Origin: Limimaricola sp964022235 | GTDB taxonomy: Bacteria > Pseudomonadota > Alphaproteobacteria > Rhodobacterales > Rhodobacteraceae | Direction: 5' to 3' | Length of the DNA: 64,000 nucleotides | NCBI RefSeq assembly: GCF_964022235.1 | Contig: NZ_CAXHZL010000002.1 | Coordinates: 310,001 to 374,000 of the forward strand | Shown here: piece by piece, positions 8,686 to 15,906 of the stretch | Numbering within the stretch: the first letter of the stretch is position 1 | Layout: the number at the start of each line of letters is the position of its first letter | Position numbers and translations under genes: made by a program | The notes under the pieces: generated by a model | Database searches by the model: none | What the model was told of the DNA's origin: nothing | The model's input: only the letters and a program-made list of their open reading frames with translations

Positions 8686-9101
8686 TCGGAATCGTCATCG
8701 TGGCCCATGGGGGCCTCGCACGCGAATACCTCGCGGCCGTGGAACATGTCGTGGGCCAGCAGGTCGGCGTCATGGCCATCACCATCCTGCCGGACGACGA
8801 CCGCGCCGCCAAGCAAGAAGAGATCTGCATCGCCGCCGATAGCGTCGACATGGGCGACGGCGTGGTGATCGTGACCGACATGTTCGGCGGCTCGCCCTCG
8901 AACCTGTCGCTCAGGGCCTGCTCGGTCTCGGATCGCCGAATCCTTTACGGCGCCAACCTCCCCATGCTCATCAAGCTTGCCAAGTCGCGCGGCAAGACCG
9001 TCCCCGAGGCGGTGCGCGCGGCGCTCACGGCTGGCCGCAAATACATCGACAGCCTCATCGTCGATGCGGGGCTGCAGACGGAGACACGTACCGGAACATG
9101 A
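8682..9101 (+). CDS. PTS IIA component, mannose type (regulatory)
   Basis: 139 residues with the EIIA-Man fold: the phospho-histidine is His9 in IVIVAHGGLA, followed by TDMFGGSPSN, a family hallmark. In alphaproteobacteria this protein receives phosphate from HPr but has no cognate IIB/IIC transporter, so it works in signalling; none is encoded nearby. It starts in a 4-base overlap with the rapZ stop (GTGA) and its stop overlaps the ptsH start (ATGA), so the block is translated as one unit. Equivalent genes are called manX or ptsN-like in databases. Confidence 0.9.
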   Translation: MIGIVIVAHGGLAREYLAAVEHVVGQQVGVMAITILPDDDRAAKQEEICIAADSVDMGDGVVIVTDMFGGSPSNLSLRACSVSDRRILYGANLPMLIKLAKSRGKTVPEAVRAALTAGRKYIDSLIVDAGLQTETRTGT

Positions 9102-9370
9102 CGACCAAGAAACGCCTGCAGATCATCAACGTGAAAGGGCTTCACGCCCGCGCCTCTGCCAAGCTCGCCGAGACCGTCGAATCCTTCGACGCCGAAGCGA
9201 CCGTCAGCCGGGACGGTCTTTCGACCACCGGCGACAGCATCATGGGCCTCCTCATGCTCGCCGCCTCGCGCGGCACTTGGATCGAAGTTGAAACCTCGGG
9301 CGCCGAGGCCGAACGTCTCGCCGACGCGATCGAGACCCTCGTTTCCGACTGTTTCGGCGAAGGGGGCTGA
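9098..9370 (+). CDS. ptsH: HPr family phosphocarrier protein
   Basis: 90 residues. His16 in KGLHARAS is the site phosphorylated by enzyme I, and Ser47 in TGDSIMGLLML is the site used by HPr kinase, both fully conserved. The protein shuttles phosphate to the EIIA encoded just upstream. Enzyme I (PtsP or PtsI) is not in this window. Last gene of the chvI-chvG-hprK-rapZ-EIIA-HPr run; after its stop synteny breaks down into an accessory region. Confidence 0.93.
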   Translation: MTTKKRLQIINVKGLHARASAKLAETVESFDAEATVSRDGLSTTGDSIMGLLMLAASRGTWIEVETSGAEAERLADAIETLVSDCFGEGG

Positions 9371-9394
9371 GGCCCTGAGCTGACCCGCTCTCGC

Positions 9395-9550
9395 ATGACG
9401 GATCGATCACGCTTCAAGGCGGCGCTGCGCAGGCGGAGCTCGCTGTTGGTCTGGGTCAGCTCCGAGACGCTCCAGCATGGCGGAAAGAGCGGCAAGCGTG
9501 GGCGGCCGGATCAGCTCGGCCAGCCGAAACCTATTAGGCCGCCAAGAGCC
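9395..9550 (+). mobile_element. degraded transposase N-terminus (IS5-like)
   Basis: From the ATG at 9395 the frame reads RFKAALRRRSSLLVWVSSE and then GKSGKRGRPDQL, which matches the usual opening of IS5-type DDE transposases (AALRRRGSL-VW- and GKRGR before the YSDAAIQ block). After GKRGR the similarity ends and the frame closes at 9634, so this is a truncated relic without DDE residues or visible terminal repeats. The rest of 9371-9784 holds no gene I can recognise. The relic marks the edge of the accessory segment that follows. Confidence 0.45.
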
Positions 9551-9732
9551 ATACCGCATCGTGGGACACGATCAATGAGAGCGGAAAGCAGGCGTTCGCT
9601 TGGGAACGTACCCAGTTCTGCTCTGGCCGTTTGATACAGACAGCAGGCTTGTTGACTACCATGGTGCTGTCCACCGCGTGTGACGGTCTACCCTATCGCA
9701 AGCAAGGCCCCCTGGCTGAAGTCTGATACGAA

Positions 9733-9758
9733 ACGTGCCGCCCGATTGGGCGGCACGT
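9733..9758 (-). terminator. terminator of the PQQ dehydrogenase gene
   Basis: Perfect inverted repeat ACGTGCCGCCC / GGGCGGCACGT with a 4-base loop, 27 bases beyond the stop of the minus-strand dehydrogenase gene and followed on that strand by TTTCGT. Shape and position fit an intrinsic terminator. Confidence 0.65.
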
Positions 9759-9784
9759 CATACGTTCCTTTCGGATTGCCAAGA

Positions 9785-11074
9785 TCAGTTCGGCGTCAGT
9801 TTGTGGATCATGCCTTCGTCCACAGCGGTGTAGAGACTGCCATTCGGCCCCAGGACGACCGAGCGGAAGCGACCGGCATCCATCGGCAGGGTCATTTCCG
9901 TGACATCGACCACTGCCATGTCCTCATCGAGTTCGACCACGTCGATCCGTTGGCCGATCGGCGTTCCACCAAAACCGATGCCCATCACGCCGACGACCAT
10001 GGCGCCGTCCCAGTCGCCCCATTGTTCGCCCGTCAGGAACGCGGCGGAGGAAGAGCCCTGCGACCAACCATTGTTGTCCCAGATTGGCGGCATGGCATCG
10101 GGGTAGGTTTCGAAATCGGTCATCGGCATGAAGGCGGCCCGCTCATAGCGGTTCATGCCCTCCATCTGGTTCGGACTGTAACCGCAGTAATCATCGGGAC
10201 AGTCTTCGCGACCGGCCATGTTCGGCCGCGGGTCCCAACCACCATTGCCACCATTTTCGAGCACGGTGATCTCATCCGAATGCCAGGGTCCGTGCTCGAC
10301 GACGATCGGCGTGTTGTTCTCGGGGTGGAAGGCGATGCCCTGCACGTTGCGGTGGCCGTAGGTGTAGGTGCGTTTGTCAAAGCCCTCGGGCGGGTTATTG
10401 TCCGGAGCCGCGTTGCCATCCGTGTCGATGCGAAGCACCTTGCTTCCCATCAGCGTCGGGCTTTGAGGGATCTCCTCGTTATGGTTGTCGCCGGTCGTCA
10501 GGTAGAGGAACCCGTCCCCTGGATTGAAACGAACGCGACCTCCGTTATGCGCACCCGGCCCGCCGAAAGGATGGTCACTGGCCTCCATCTTGTAGGGCAC
10601 ATCCTCGACGATGTCGGTGCGATCCGAAACGCCGGTGAAGTCTTCGTTCACGACCAGCCGCATCAGCCTGTTGGTATGCGGGTCCGACATATTGGACGTG
10701 GAGTAGACGTAGATGCGTCGATTCTCCGAAAAGTTCGGGTCGACCGCGACGCCCATCATACCAGCCTGACCTTCGCAGAACAGGTCATCCTCGGTGGCGG
10801 GGTAACCTTCCGCCCCACCCATCCCGAGGAGGGCGTTGACGTCGCCAGAGGGCATTCGGACGGAAAGGCCCTTGCATTTTTCGGTGAAGAACATCGTCTC
10901 GTCATCGAGAAACGCCATGTCCCATGGATTTTCGAGATCCGAAAGTACGACCTCGTGCTGAAGGCTGCTGGTATTGGATCCGACCTCGGCGACCGCAGCG
11001 CCGCCTGTAGCCAGCGTACCCGCGGCCAAGGCCAGCAGCCAAGTCGCTGTGCTCGAACGTAGTGATGTTGTCAT
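9785..11074 (-). CDS. PQQ-dependent sugar dehydrogenase (soluble aldose type)
   Basis: 429 residues with a signal peptide (basic start, LLALAAGTLATGGAAVA). The six-bladed propeller of the GSDH/soluble glucose dehydrogenase family is indicated by PWDMAFLDD, GAHNGGRVRF (catalytic-type histidine), TTGDNHN, YGHRNVQGIAF (the Arg-Asn pair that binds PQQ) and VVEHGPWHSDE (calcium/PQQ side). It should oxidise aldoses in the periplasm and pass electrons on; a cytochrome c gene lies just upstream on the same strand. Odd features are an acidic insertion near residues 285-315 with two cysteines (REDCPDDYCGYS). No PQQ synthesis genes are present. ATG follows GGGAGGAGAG. Confidence 0.85.
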   Translation of the reverse strand: MTTSLRSSTATWLLALAAGTLATGGAAVAEVGSNTSSLQHEVVLSDLENPWDMAFLDDETMFFTEKCKGLSVRMPSGDVNALLGMGGAEGYPATEDDLFCEGQAGMMGVAVDPNFSENRRIYVYSTSNMSDPHTNRLMRLVVNEDFTGVSDRTDIVEDVPYKMEASDHPFGGPGAHNGGRVRFNPGDGFLYLTTGDNHNEEIPQSPTLMGSKVLRIDTDGNAAPDNNPPEGFDKRTYTYGHRNVQGIAFHPENNTPIVVEHGPWHSDEITVLENGGNGGWDPRPNMAGREDCPDDYCGYSPNQMEGMNRYERAAFMPMTDFETYPDAMPPIWDNNGWSQGSSSAAFLTGEQWGDWDGAMVVGVMGIGFGGTPIGQRIDVVELDEDMAVVDVTEMTLPMDAGRFRSVVLGPNGSLYTAVDEGMIHKLTPN

Positions 11075-11110
11075 GTTCTCTCCTCCCAGAGCAATCTCAA
11101 CGAAACAGTT

Positions 11111-11127
11111 ATTGACTTGGAGTCAAT
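11111..11127. promoter_or_regulatory. palindrome upstream of the PQQ dehydrogenase gene
   Basis: ATTGACT-TGG-AGTCAAT is a perfect 7-bp inverted repeat with a 3-base centre, 37 bases upstream of the dehydrogenase start. Each arm also contains TTGACT, a -35-like hexamer. It may be a regulator site; which protein binds is unknown. A/T-rich surroundings support a promoter region. Confidence 0.45.
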
Positions 11128-11230
11128 GATAACGAAATAAATGCAGCTCCATGTCGAACAGTGAAGGCAATGCCTTGGCATACCCTCATGCCGCCTGAAG
11201 ATCAGTCACCCATGATTACCTTGATCCCAA

Positions 11231-11701
11231 TTACTCGAAAGTCTCCGAAATATAGATTGCGAGACTTGCGATATCTTCGTCGGAAAGGTCGGCGGCCATC
11301 GGTGCCATGAGTGCCGTGTTCGGTCCAACCTTTTCCCCCGCGCGGTATGTGGTCAGGCGCTCTACGAGATACTCCGCCTCATGACCGGCGAGCTTTGGAA
11401 AACTGGCCATACCTTTGGCTTTCGGGCCGTGGCAGTTCTTGCAAGTATCTTTATAAAGCTCTTCGCCTATAGCGATGTCGCCTATGACCTCCGCGTTTTC
11501 CAACGTGTCGGCACTGGAGCTCTCCACGTTATCAGCGCCATCGCTTTTGTCAGAGACGTCTTCAACCTTATCGGTCTCACTGGAAACCGTATCAGCCGTT
11601 TCCGCGTCTTTTCCTGTCTTGTAATTACTGCCTTCAGCCAACAAGGGCGAGCCAATCAGCATCATCATGCCAACAAGACTAGTTATAATTTTCTGATGCA
11701 T
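11231..11701 (-). CDS. periplasmic cytochrome c, class I
   Basis: 156 residues from the start MHQKIITSLVGMMMLIG, which gives a proper signal peptide; an upstream extension to 11806 lacks a signal and is unlikely. After the export signal comes an acidic, Ser/Thr/Asp-rich linker of about 50 residues, then one haem c domain with CKNCH and a distal methionine candidate in TALMAPMAADLSDEDI. This is the layout of cytochrome c4/c553-like electron carriers. Located 156 bases upstream of the PQQ dehydrogenase on the same strand, it is its likely electron acceptor. Codon and base use are A/T-richer than the neighbours; its 5' end region (11641-11700) is only 25 of 60 G+C. Confidence 0.8.
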   Translation of the reverse strand: MHQKIITSLVGMMMLIGSPLLAEGSNYKTGKDAETADTVSSETDKVEDVSDKSDGADNVESSSADTLENAEVIGDIAIGEELYKDTCKNCHGPKAKGMASFPKLAGHEAEYLVERLTTYRAGEKVGPNTALMAPMAADLSDEDIASLAIYISETFE

Positions 11702-12182
11702 GTGAATCTCAATAGTTTCATGTCCTGCGAAACAAGATGTTCTGCGAGTGGAACGTGGGGCAATGTCTGTGCAGGTCTCAGGTTCGCCGATTTCAAACTC
11801 CATCATCCATGAAAGAACCAGAAGCAGGCAAGGAGTATATTTTGTTGTCGGCAGGCCATTTCGGCTTACGTATCAATATTCCGCATGAAGACTTATGCTG
11901 CGCGGCAGCATTGTCGTTCTGATCATTTTAGGTCCCCTCCGGCGCAACGTAGGACGCGCCGGCAGCGGTAGATCCCTGTCCGCTCGACCTGCTCTTTGTC
12001 AGGGGCAAGGACGGCATCAGGTACCTACTCAACGCATGTCCAGGCGGTATGAAGGACCCGATCAAGGTGCTCAGGCAGCCGTGACGACCACGGCGTTGCA
12101 ACAAGGTGCCGCGCCAACGGAAAGAGAGAGAGGCACCGCCTGCTCGGAGACCAACCCCGGCTGGCCGGCTGTCTTGTATCGC
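11702..12182. other. gene-free stretch upstream of the cytochrome gene
   Basis: No convincing gene is visible. The part next to the cytochrome (11702-11900) is A/T-rich and probably holds its promoter. A short plus-strand reading frame ending at 12084 (DGIRYLLNACPGG, KDPIKVLRQP) looks protein-like but has no start and no family I recognise; it may be the 3' end of a lost gene. Confidence 0.4.
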
Positions 12183-12692
12183 TCAGTGCCCAGAATTGAG
12201 CTGCCGGCAGGCCATGACCGCCCGGTTGTCGATGGAGGTCCTCAGGGCAGGCTCCAAGAGGAGCGGGAGCTGTTCTTCGAAGAACTCTCTCATACCGCTC
12301 ATCGATCCAGGCATGTCGATCTCCAAGACGACGTCGCTGACCGCTATGAAGGTCTCTCCCACGGTGCAGGTGGTAAGATCGATCGCCACCCGTGCGTCGA
12401 TTCCTGCACTTATGAAGCCAGAGCCTAGCGCATTTGCTGAGGTCTCGCATGCAAGGCTTCCGACAAGGCTTGCAGTCATGTCGTCACCTTCGATGACCAA
12501 CGACGCCTTCTCGACACTGACCGAGCGCAGTCGGTCCACCCCGATCTTCATCCCCATCAGTTCCGTAGATGCACTTGCGCATGGGTTTGCGTTGATGACC
12601 CACCCCTCTAGAACCGTGGGATGCGCGCCCTGCTGGGCCAAAGTCGGGTCGGCAGCGAATAGAACGAGCAAGCCCAAGCCGCGGTACCACAT
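12183..12692 (-). CDS. hypothetical exported protein
   Basis: 169 residues beginning with a signal peptide (MWYRGLGLLVLFAADPTLAQ). The mature part has four or five cysteines (near 38, 82, 109, 161), which could form disulphides, and a regular alternation of hydrophobic and polar residues suggesting a beta-rich domain (ASLVIEGDDMTASLVGSLAC, VVLEIDMPG). I recognise no family. It stands alone between gene-free stretches in the accessory region. The signal peptide and the lack of a competing frame are the main reasons to believe it is real. Confidence 0.55.
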   Translation of the reverse strand: MWYRGLGLLVLFAADPTLAQQGAHPTVLEGWVINANPCASASTELMGMKIGVDRLRSVSVEKASLVIEGDDMTASLVGSLACETSANALGSGFISAGIDARVAIDLTTCTVGETFIAVSDVVLEIDMPGSMSGMREFFEEQLPLLLEPALRTSIDNRAVMACRQLNSGH

Positions 12693-13498
12693 GCTAACTC
12701 CTGCGTTGTCGCATCAAGCCTAGCACGAGCGGCGAGAGCGGAAACTGCTCATTGAAGCCGCACGGACCGCACCGCGAATGGCGGCCCCGGCCAGTCGATG
12801 CCCTTCTTCAGGGGGCCATAGCGGCGAGAGCGACCACCAGTCGGCCGATCGGTTTGGGCTCAAGGCGGTCAATCGCGACTGATCGCCGCGCAGTTGCTGA
12901 CGCCCCTACTCGCCCCGCCAGAAGGATGAGCGGCAATGGATTCGGGAAAAGGTGGAGAACCCTCTGCCCGGAGAGCGCGAAGCCGCATCCTTCGAGATGA
13001 GGTCTTGATGAAGTGCGCAACGATAGGCCGAGCCCGTCAGGGCCACCAGTAGGTGCAGGTGAAGTGGCGCATGATAGCCCTGCCTCGGATATTCACAGGA
13101 CAGTGCGCCCCTGATCCGACTGGAGACCCCGGACAGGTTCGGGAGGGTCGAGTGACGTCCGGACGGCGAGGCGGCAGTGTCGGGGTCCGGGACGTCGGCC
13201 CCGGAGAATGGTAGCTTGATCGCTCAAGCCCTAAGCGGCGACGGCGCGGACCACCGAGTAAGTAGAGCCCCCTGCGCAGCTATAGCTGGCGCAGGTTCTC
13301 CCTGTTCCACCGTCTCCGGAGGGAACGACCGATTCGTTGGGCGAACGAGGCATCACGATCGGTCAAAAGGAACGGGCATCCTAGGACAGCATGATCTCAA
13401 GGGGTGCAACGCCGATGTTCGCTGCACTGGCTGCGCACTTCGGTATTACGCAGGACGCGGACGCGGGGATGAGAGATCGGCGGGCCGCCCTGTAAAAC
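12693..13498. other. 806-base stretch without a recognised gene
   Basis: Open frames on both strands here are short, Arg/Pro/Gly-rich and start without ribosome sites, so I call none. Base composition is intermediate. It looks like decayed sequence between the secreted orphan protein and the SbtA-type permease; no inverted repeats of an insertion sequence were seen. Confidence 0.4.
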
Positions 13499-14470
13499 TC
13501 ACGTCCCGAAGCTGGCCAGCCAGAGGTAGAACGGCAGGCCCACCGTGATGTTGAAAGGGAAGGTCACACCCAGCGACAGCGTCAGGTAGATCCCCGCCTC
13601 TGCCTTTGGCAGCGCGATCCGCATCGCCGCCGGTACCGCGATGTAGGAGGCGGAGGCGGCAAGGACTATCAGCAGGAACAGGCTGCCGGTCTGCAATCCG
13701 ATCGTTGATCCGACCGTCCAGCCCAGCAGCGCGCCGGTGATCGGCATCAGCAGTCCGAAGGAGAACAGGCCCGGGTTCAGCATGTGCCGGTTGGCCGACA
13801 GGCTGCGACCGGCAGAGATCCCCATGTCGAGCAGGAACAGGCACAGGATGCCGACGAAGGGCGTGACGACGAAGGGGGCGATCATCTGCATGCCCTTGTC
13901 CTGCGTGACGGCCCCGATCACGAAGGCTCCCGAGAGCAGCATCACCGATCCATTGGCAAACAACTCGCGTGCCGGAACGCTGCTGGTGGTCTGATCGCCG
14001 GAATACCGATGCGCGATCCACAGCGCCGAAAGGATCGCCGGGACCTCCATGCTGGCGGCCACCGCCACCATGTAGCCGTCGAACGCGATGCCGGAGAGCT
14101 CGAGTAGGCTGGACGCCGCGACGAAGGTCACGATCGAGATCGACCCATAGTGTCCTGCCACCGCCGCCGCGTTCATCGCATCGAGCCGTGTCATGACCCG
14201 CAGCAGCACGAAAGCCAGAAACGGGATCAGGAAAGACAGGAGCAGGCCGGCCAGAAGGGCGACCAGCAGCTCGCCGCGCACACCGTGCTCCGCCAGGCTG
14301 TGACCGCCTTTGAAGCCGATCGCCAGAAGCAGGTAGAGCGACATGAACTTGGCCGCGCCCTCCGGAATGGAGAGGTCGCTGCGCACCAAGGCCGCGATCA
14401 GACCAAGCACGAAAAACAGGATCGTGGGCACCATGAGGTTGCCCGTAAGGGTGTCGAACACGGCAGGCAT
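13499..14470 (-). CDS. SbtA-type sodium-dependent bicarbonate permease
   Basis: 323 residues, almost entirely hydrophobic with about ten membrane helices, matching the SbtA/DUF897 family (sodium-dependent bicarbonate transport family permease). Recognisable segments are LTGNLMVPTILFFVLGL, LLLAIGFKGG, AGHYGSISIVTF and SASYIAVPAAMRIALP, the last being the repeated half-helix motif of this fold. Cyanobacterial SbtA takes up bicarbonate with sodium for carbon fixation; in heterotrophs the substrate is less certain. No SbtB (PII-like) partner gene is adjacent. The divergent LysR gene 93 bases away is the likely regulator. Confidence 0.85.
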   Translation of the reverse strand: MPAVFDTLTGNLMVPTILFFVLGLIAALVRSDLSIPEGAAKFMSLYLLLAIGFKGGHSLAEHGVRGELLVALLAGLLLSFLIPFLAFVLLRVMTRLDAMNAAAVAGHYGSISIVTFVAASSLLELSGIAFDGYMVAVAASMEVPAILSALWIAHRYSGDQTTSSVPARELFANGSVMLLSGAFVIGAVTQDKGMQMIAPFVVTPFVGILCLFLLDMGISAGRSLSANRHMLNPGLFSFGLLMPITGALLGWTVGSTIGLQTGSLFLLIVLAASASYIAVPAAMRIALPKAEAGIYLTLSLGVTFPFNITVGLPFYLWLASFGT

Positions 14471-14531
14471 TTACGAACTCCATTCAGCTTCGCTTCCCTT
14501 GCCGCAAATCCACCCATAGCTTAAATACTTT

Positions 14532-14550
14532 CTACAGGATGATCATATAG
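14532..14550. promoter_or_regulatory. candidate LysR-type operator
   Basis: CTACAGGATGATCATATAG is an imperfect 19-bp inverted repeat (CTA...TAG with T-N11-A spacing) in the 93-base A/T-rich gap between the divergent permease and LysR genes. This is where an autoregulating LysR protein is expected to bind. Confidence 0.4.
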
Positions 14551-14563
14551 CTTGTGGTTATGA

Positions 14564-15478
14564 ATGAGACCCACGTTTCGTCAGCTGGAATACATTGTCG
14601 CGGTGCATCAACTCGGCAGCTTTAGCTTGGCCGCAGACACGCTGCACGTCAGCCAGCCAAGCCTTTCGAACCAGATCGCCGCGGTGGAAAGCGACCTTGG
14701 AGTGCGGCTGTTCAAGCGGGGGCGCGGCGGGACTCAGGCGACGGCGAAGGGCCTCGAATTCGTTCACCGGGCGCGCCGCATCCTGGCAGAGGTGGAGAAC
14801 CTGCGCAGCGTCATGACCTCCGCCCTGCCCTTCGGCGGGCGGCTGAGGCTCGGTGTCCTGCCGTCGATCGGCCCCTACCTTCTGCCGCAAGTGATGCAGT
14901 CGTTGCACCGCGATCAACCCGACCTGCGCGTCGTCGTGCGCGAGGAAAACACCCTGAGCCTCGACGAGGGCATCCGAAACGGACGTTTCGACGCCATCAT
15001 CTCCACCCCCGAAGATCACCCCAACACCTGGCAACAGCCCCTGTTCACGGAGACGCTGTGGGTGGCGGTGACGACGGATCACCCCATTGCCTCCCTCGAC
15101 CGGGTCGGTGCCGCCGATCTGACCGGGCAGCGTCTCCTGACGCTGGACACGGGGCACCGACTGGCGCGTATCGTCTATGGCCTCGCGGGCCTGAGCGGGG
15201 GCATCGTGTCCGATGACTACGAAGGCACAAGCCTCGACTCCATCCTGCTGATGGCCGCGACCGGTGCCGGGGTCGCGGTATTGCCCGACCTCTTCGCCCG
15301 CCGCCAAGCTATCCACCGGAAGGAAGTCGTGGTCAGGCCGCTCGACATGCCGGACGCGAACAGGGGTATCAGCCTGTTGTTCTCGAATGATCAGCCAACC
15401 GATGAAAGCCGCGAGCGTCTGGCCGCCGCGATACGAAGTGCGGCAAGGTCGCTCGATCTGGACGTATCCGATGCGTGA
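14564..15478 (+). CDS. LysR family transcriptional regulator
   Basis: 304 residues. The N-terminal winged helix is clear (FRQLEYIVAVHQLGSFSLAA, then HVSQPSLSNQIAAVESDLG and LFKRGRGG). The effector domain follows from about residue 90 (RLRLGVLPSIGPYLLP), with MAATGAGVAVLPDLFARR near the end; overall it resembles the OxyR/CysB-like branch, but I see no OxyR-type redox cysteine pair. It is divergent from the SbtA-type permease and probably controls it in response to an unknown small molecule, possibly related to carbon status. Confidence 0.88.
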   Translation: MRPTFRQLEYIVAVHQLGSFSLAADTLHVSQPSLSNQIAAVESDLGVRLFKRGRGGTQATAKGLEFVHRARRILAEVENLRSVMTSALPFGGRLRLGVLPSIGPYLLPQVMQSLHRDQPDLRVVVREENTLSLDEGIRNGRFDAIISTPEDHPNTWQQPLFTETLWVAVTTDHPIASLDRVGAADLTGQRLLTLDTGHRLARIVYGLAGLSGGIVSDDYEGTSLDSILLMAATGAGVAVLPDLFARRQAIHRKEVVVRPLDMPDANRGISLLFSNDQPTDESRERLAAAIRSAARSLDLDVSDA

Positions 15479-15634
15479 CATGCCTCAAGGCTGCAAGGCG
15501 CCGCGGTATCGAGAGGGGGACGACAGCAGGGAGCGACCGCACTCCGCCCAACCCTGCCCAGCAGATGGGCCGGTCATTCGCACTCGCCTGCCAGTTCCCT
15601 GCACCACAGAGTCCGACCATGTCCGACCTAAGCT

Positions 15635-15800
15635 TCACCGTCCTGATAGGCAGGGCCGGTGGGTGAGCCTCTCTACCACGGGTCGCTCGTATTCCTCCAC
15701 GCCCTCGGCCAGCTCTTCCCTCTTCAGGTCGTAGCGCCGTGCCTTGATCTGCTCAAACTCCTGCGGCAAATCAAGATCGACGATAAAGCAAAGCCCGCTT
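15635..15800 (-). pseudogene. short orphan coding fragment, possibly decayed gene
   Basis: The minus strand carries an open stretch reading IVDLDLPQEFEQIKARRYDL then KREELAEGVEEYERPVVERL, with the charged, helical look of a real protein, but without a start in frame; an overlapping frame upstream (15771-15971) contains MARPKGRAKFSWRCDVCRKR. Together they might be one frameshifted gene. No family is recognised. The rest of 15479-15906 shows no gene. Confidence 0.3.
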
Positions 15801-15906
15801 CCGGCAGACGTCGCACCGCCAGCTGAACTTCGCCCTCCCTTTTGGGCGAGCCATCAGGCCGACATTTAACGATCGGGCAGCAGCCCCCTCCCCCGTCCCG
15901 GCCCGA

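Noticed and set aside
9680..11062. 460-codon plus-strand open frame
   Set aside because: Antisense to the PQQ dehydrogenase, which has its signal peptide, PQQ motifs, ribosome site and terminator on the other strand.
11702..11806. N-terminal extension of the cytochrome c frame
   Set aside because: The extension lacks an export signal, while the internal methionine at 11701 starts a proper signal peptide.
13177..13548. 123-codon plus-strand open frame in the gene-free stretch
   Set aside because: Overlaps the permease 3' end, has no ribosome site and a Gly/Arg-rich random-looking sequence.
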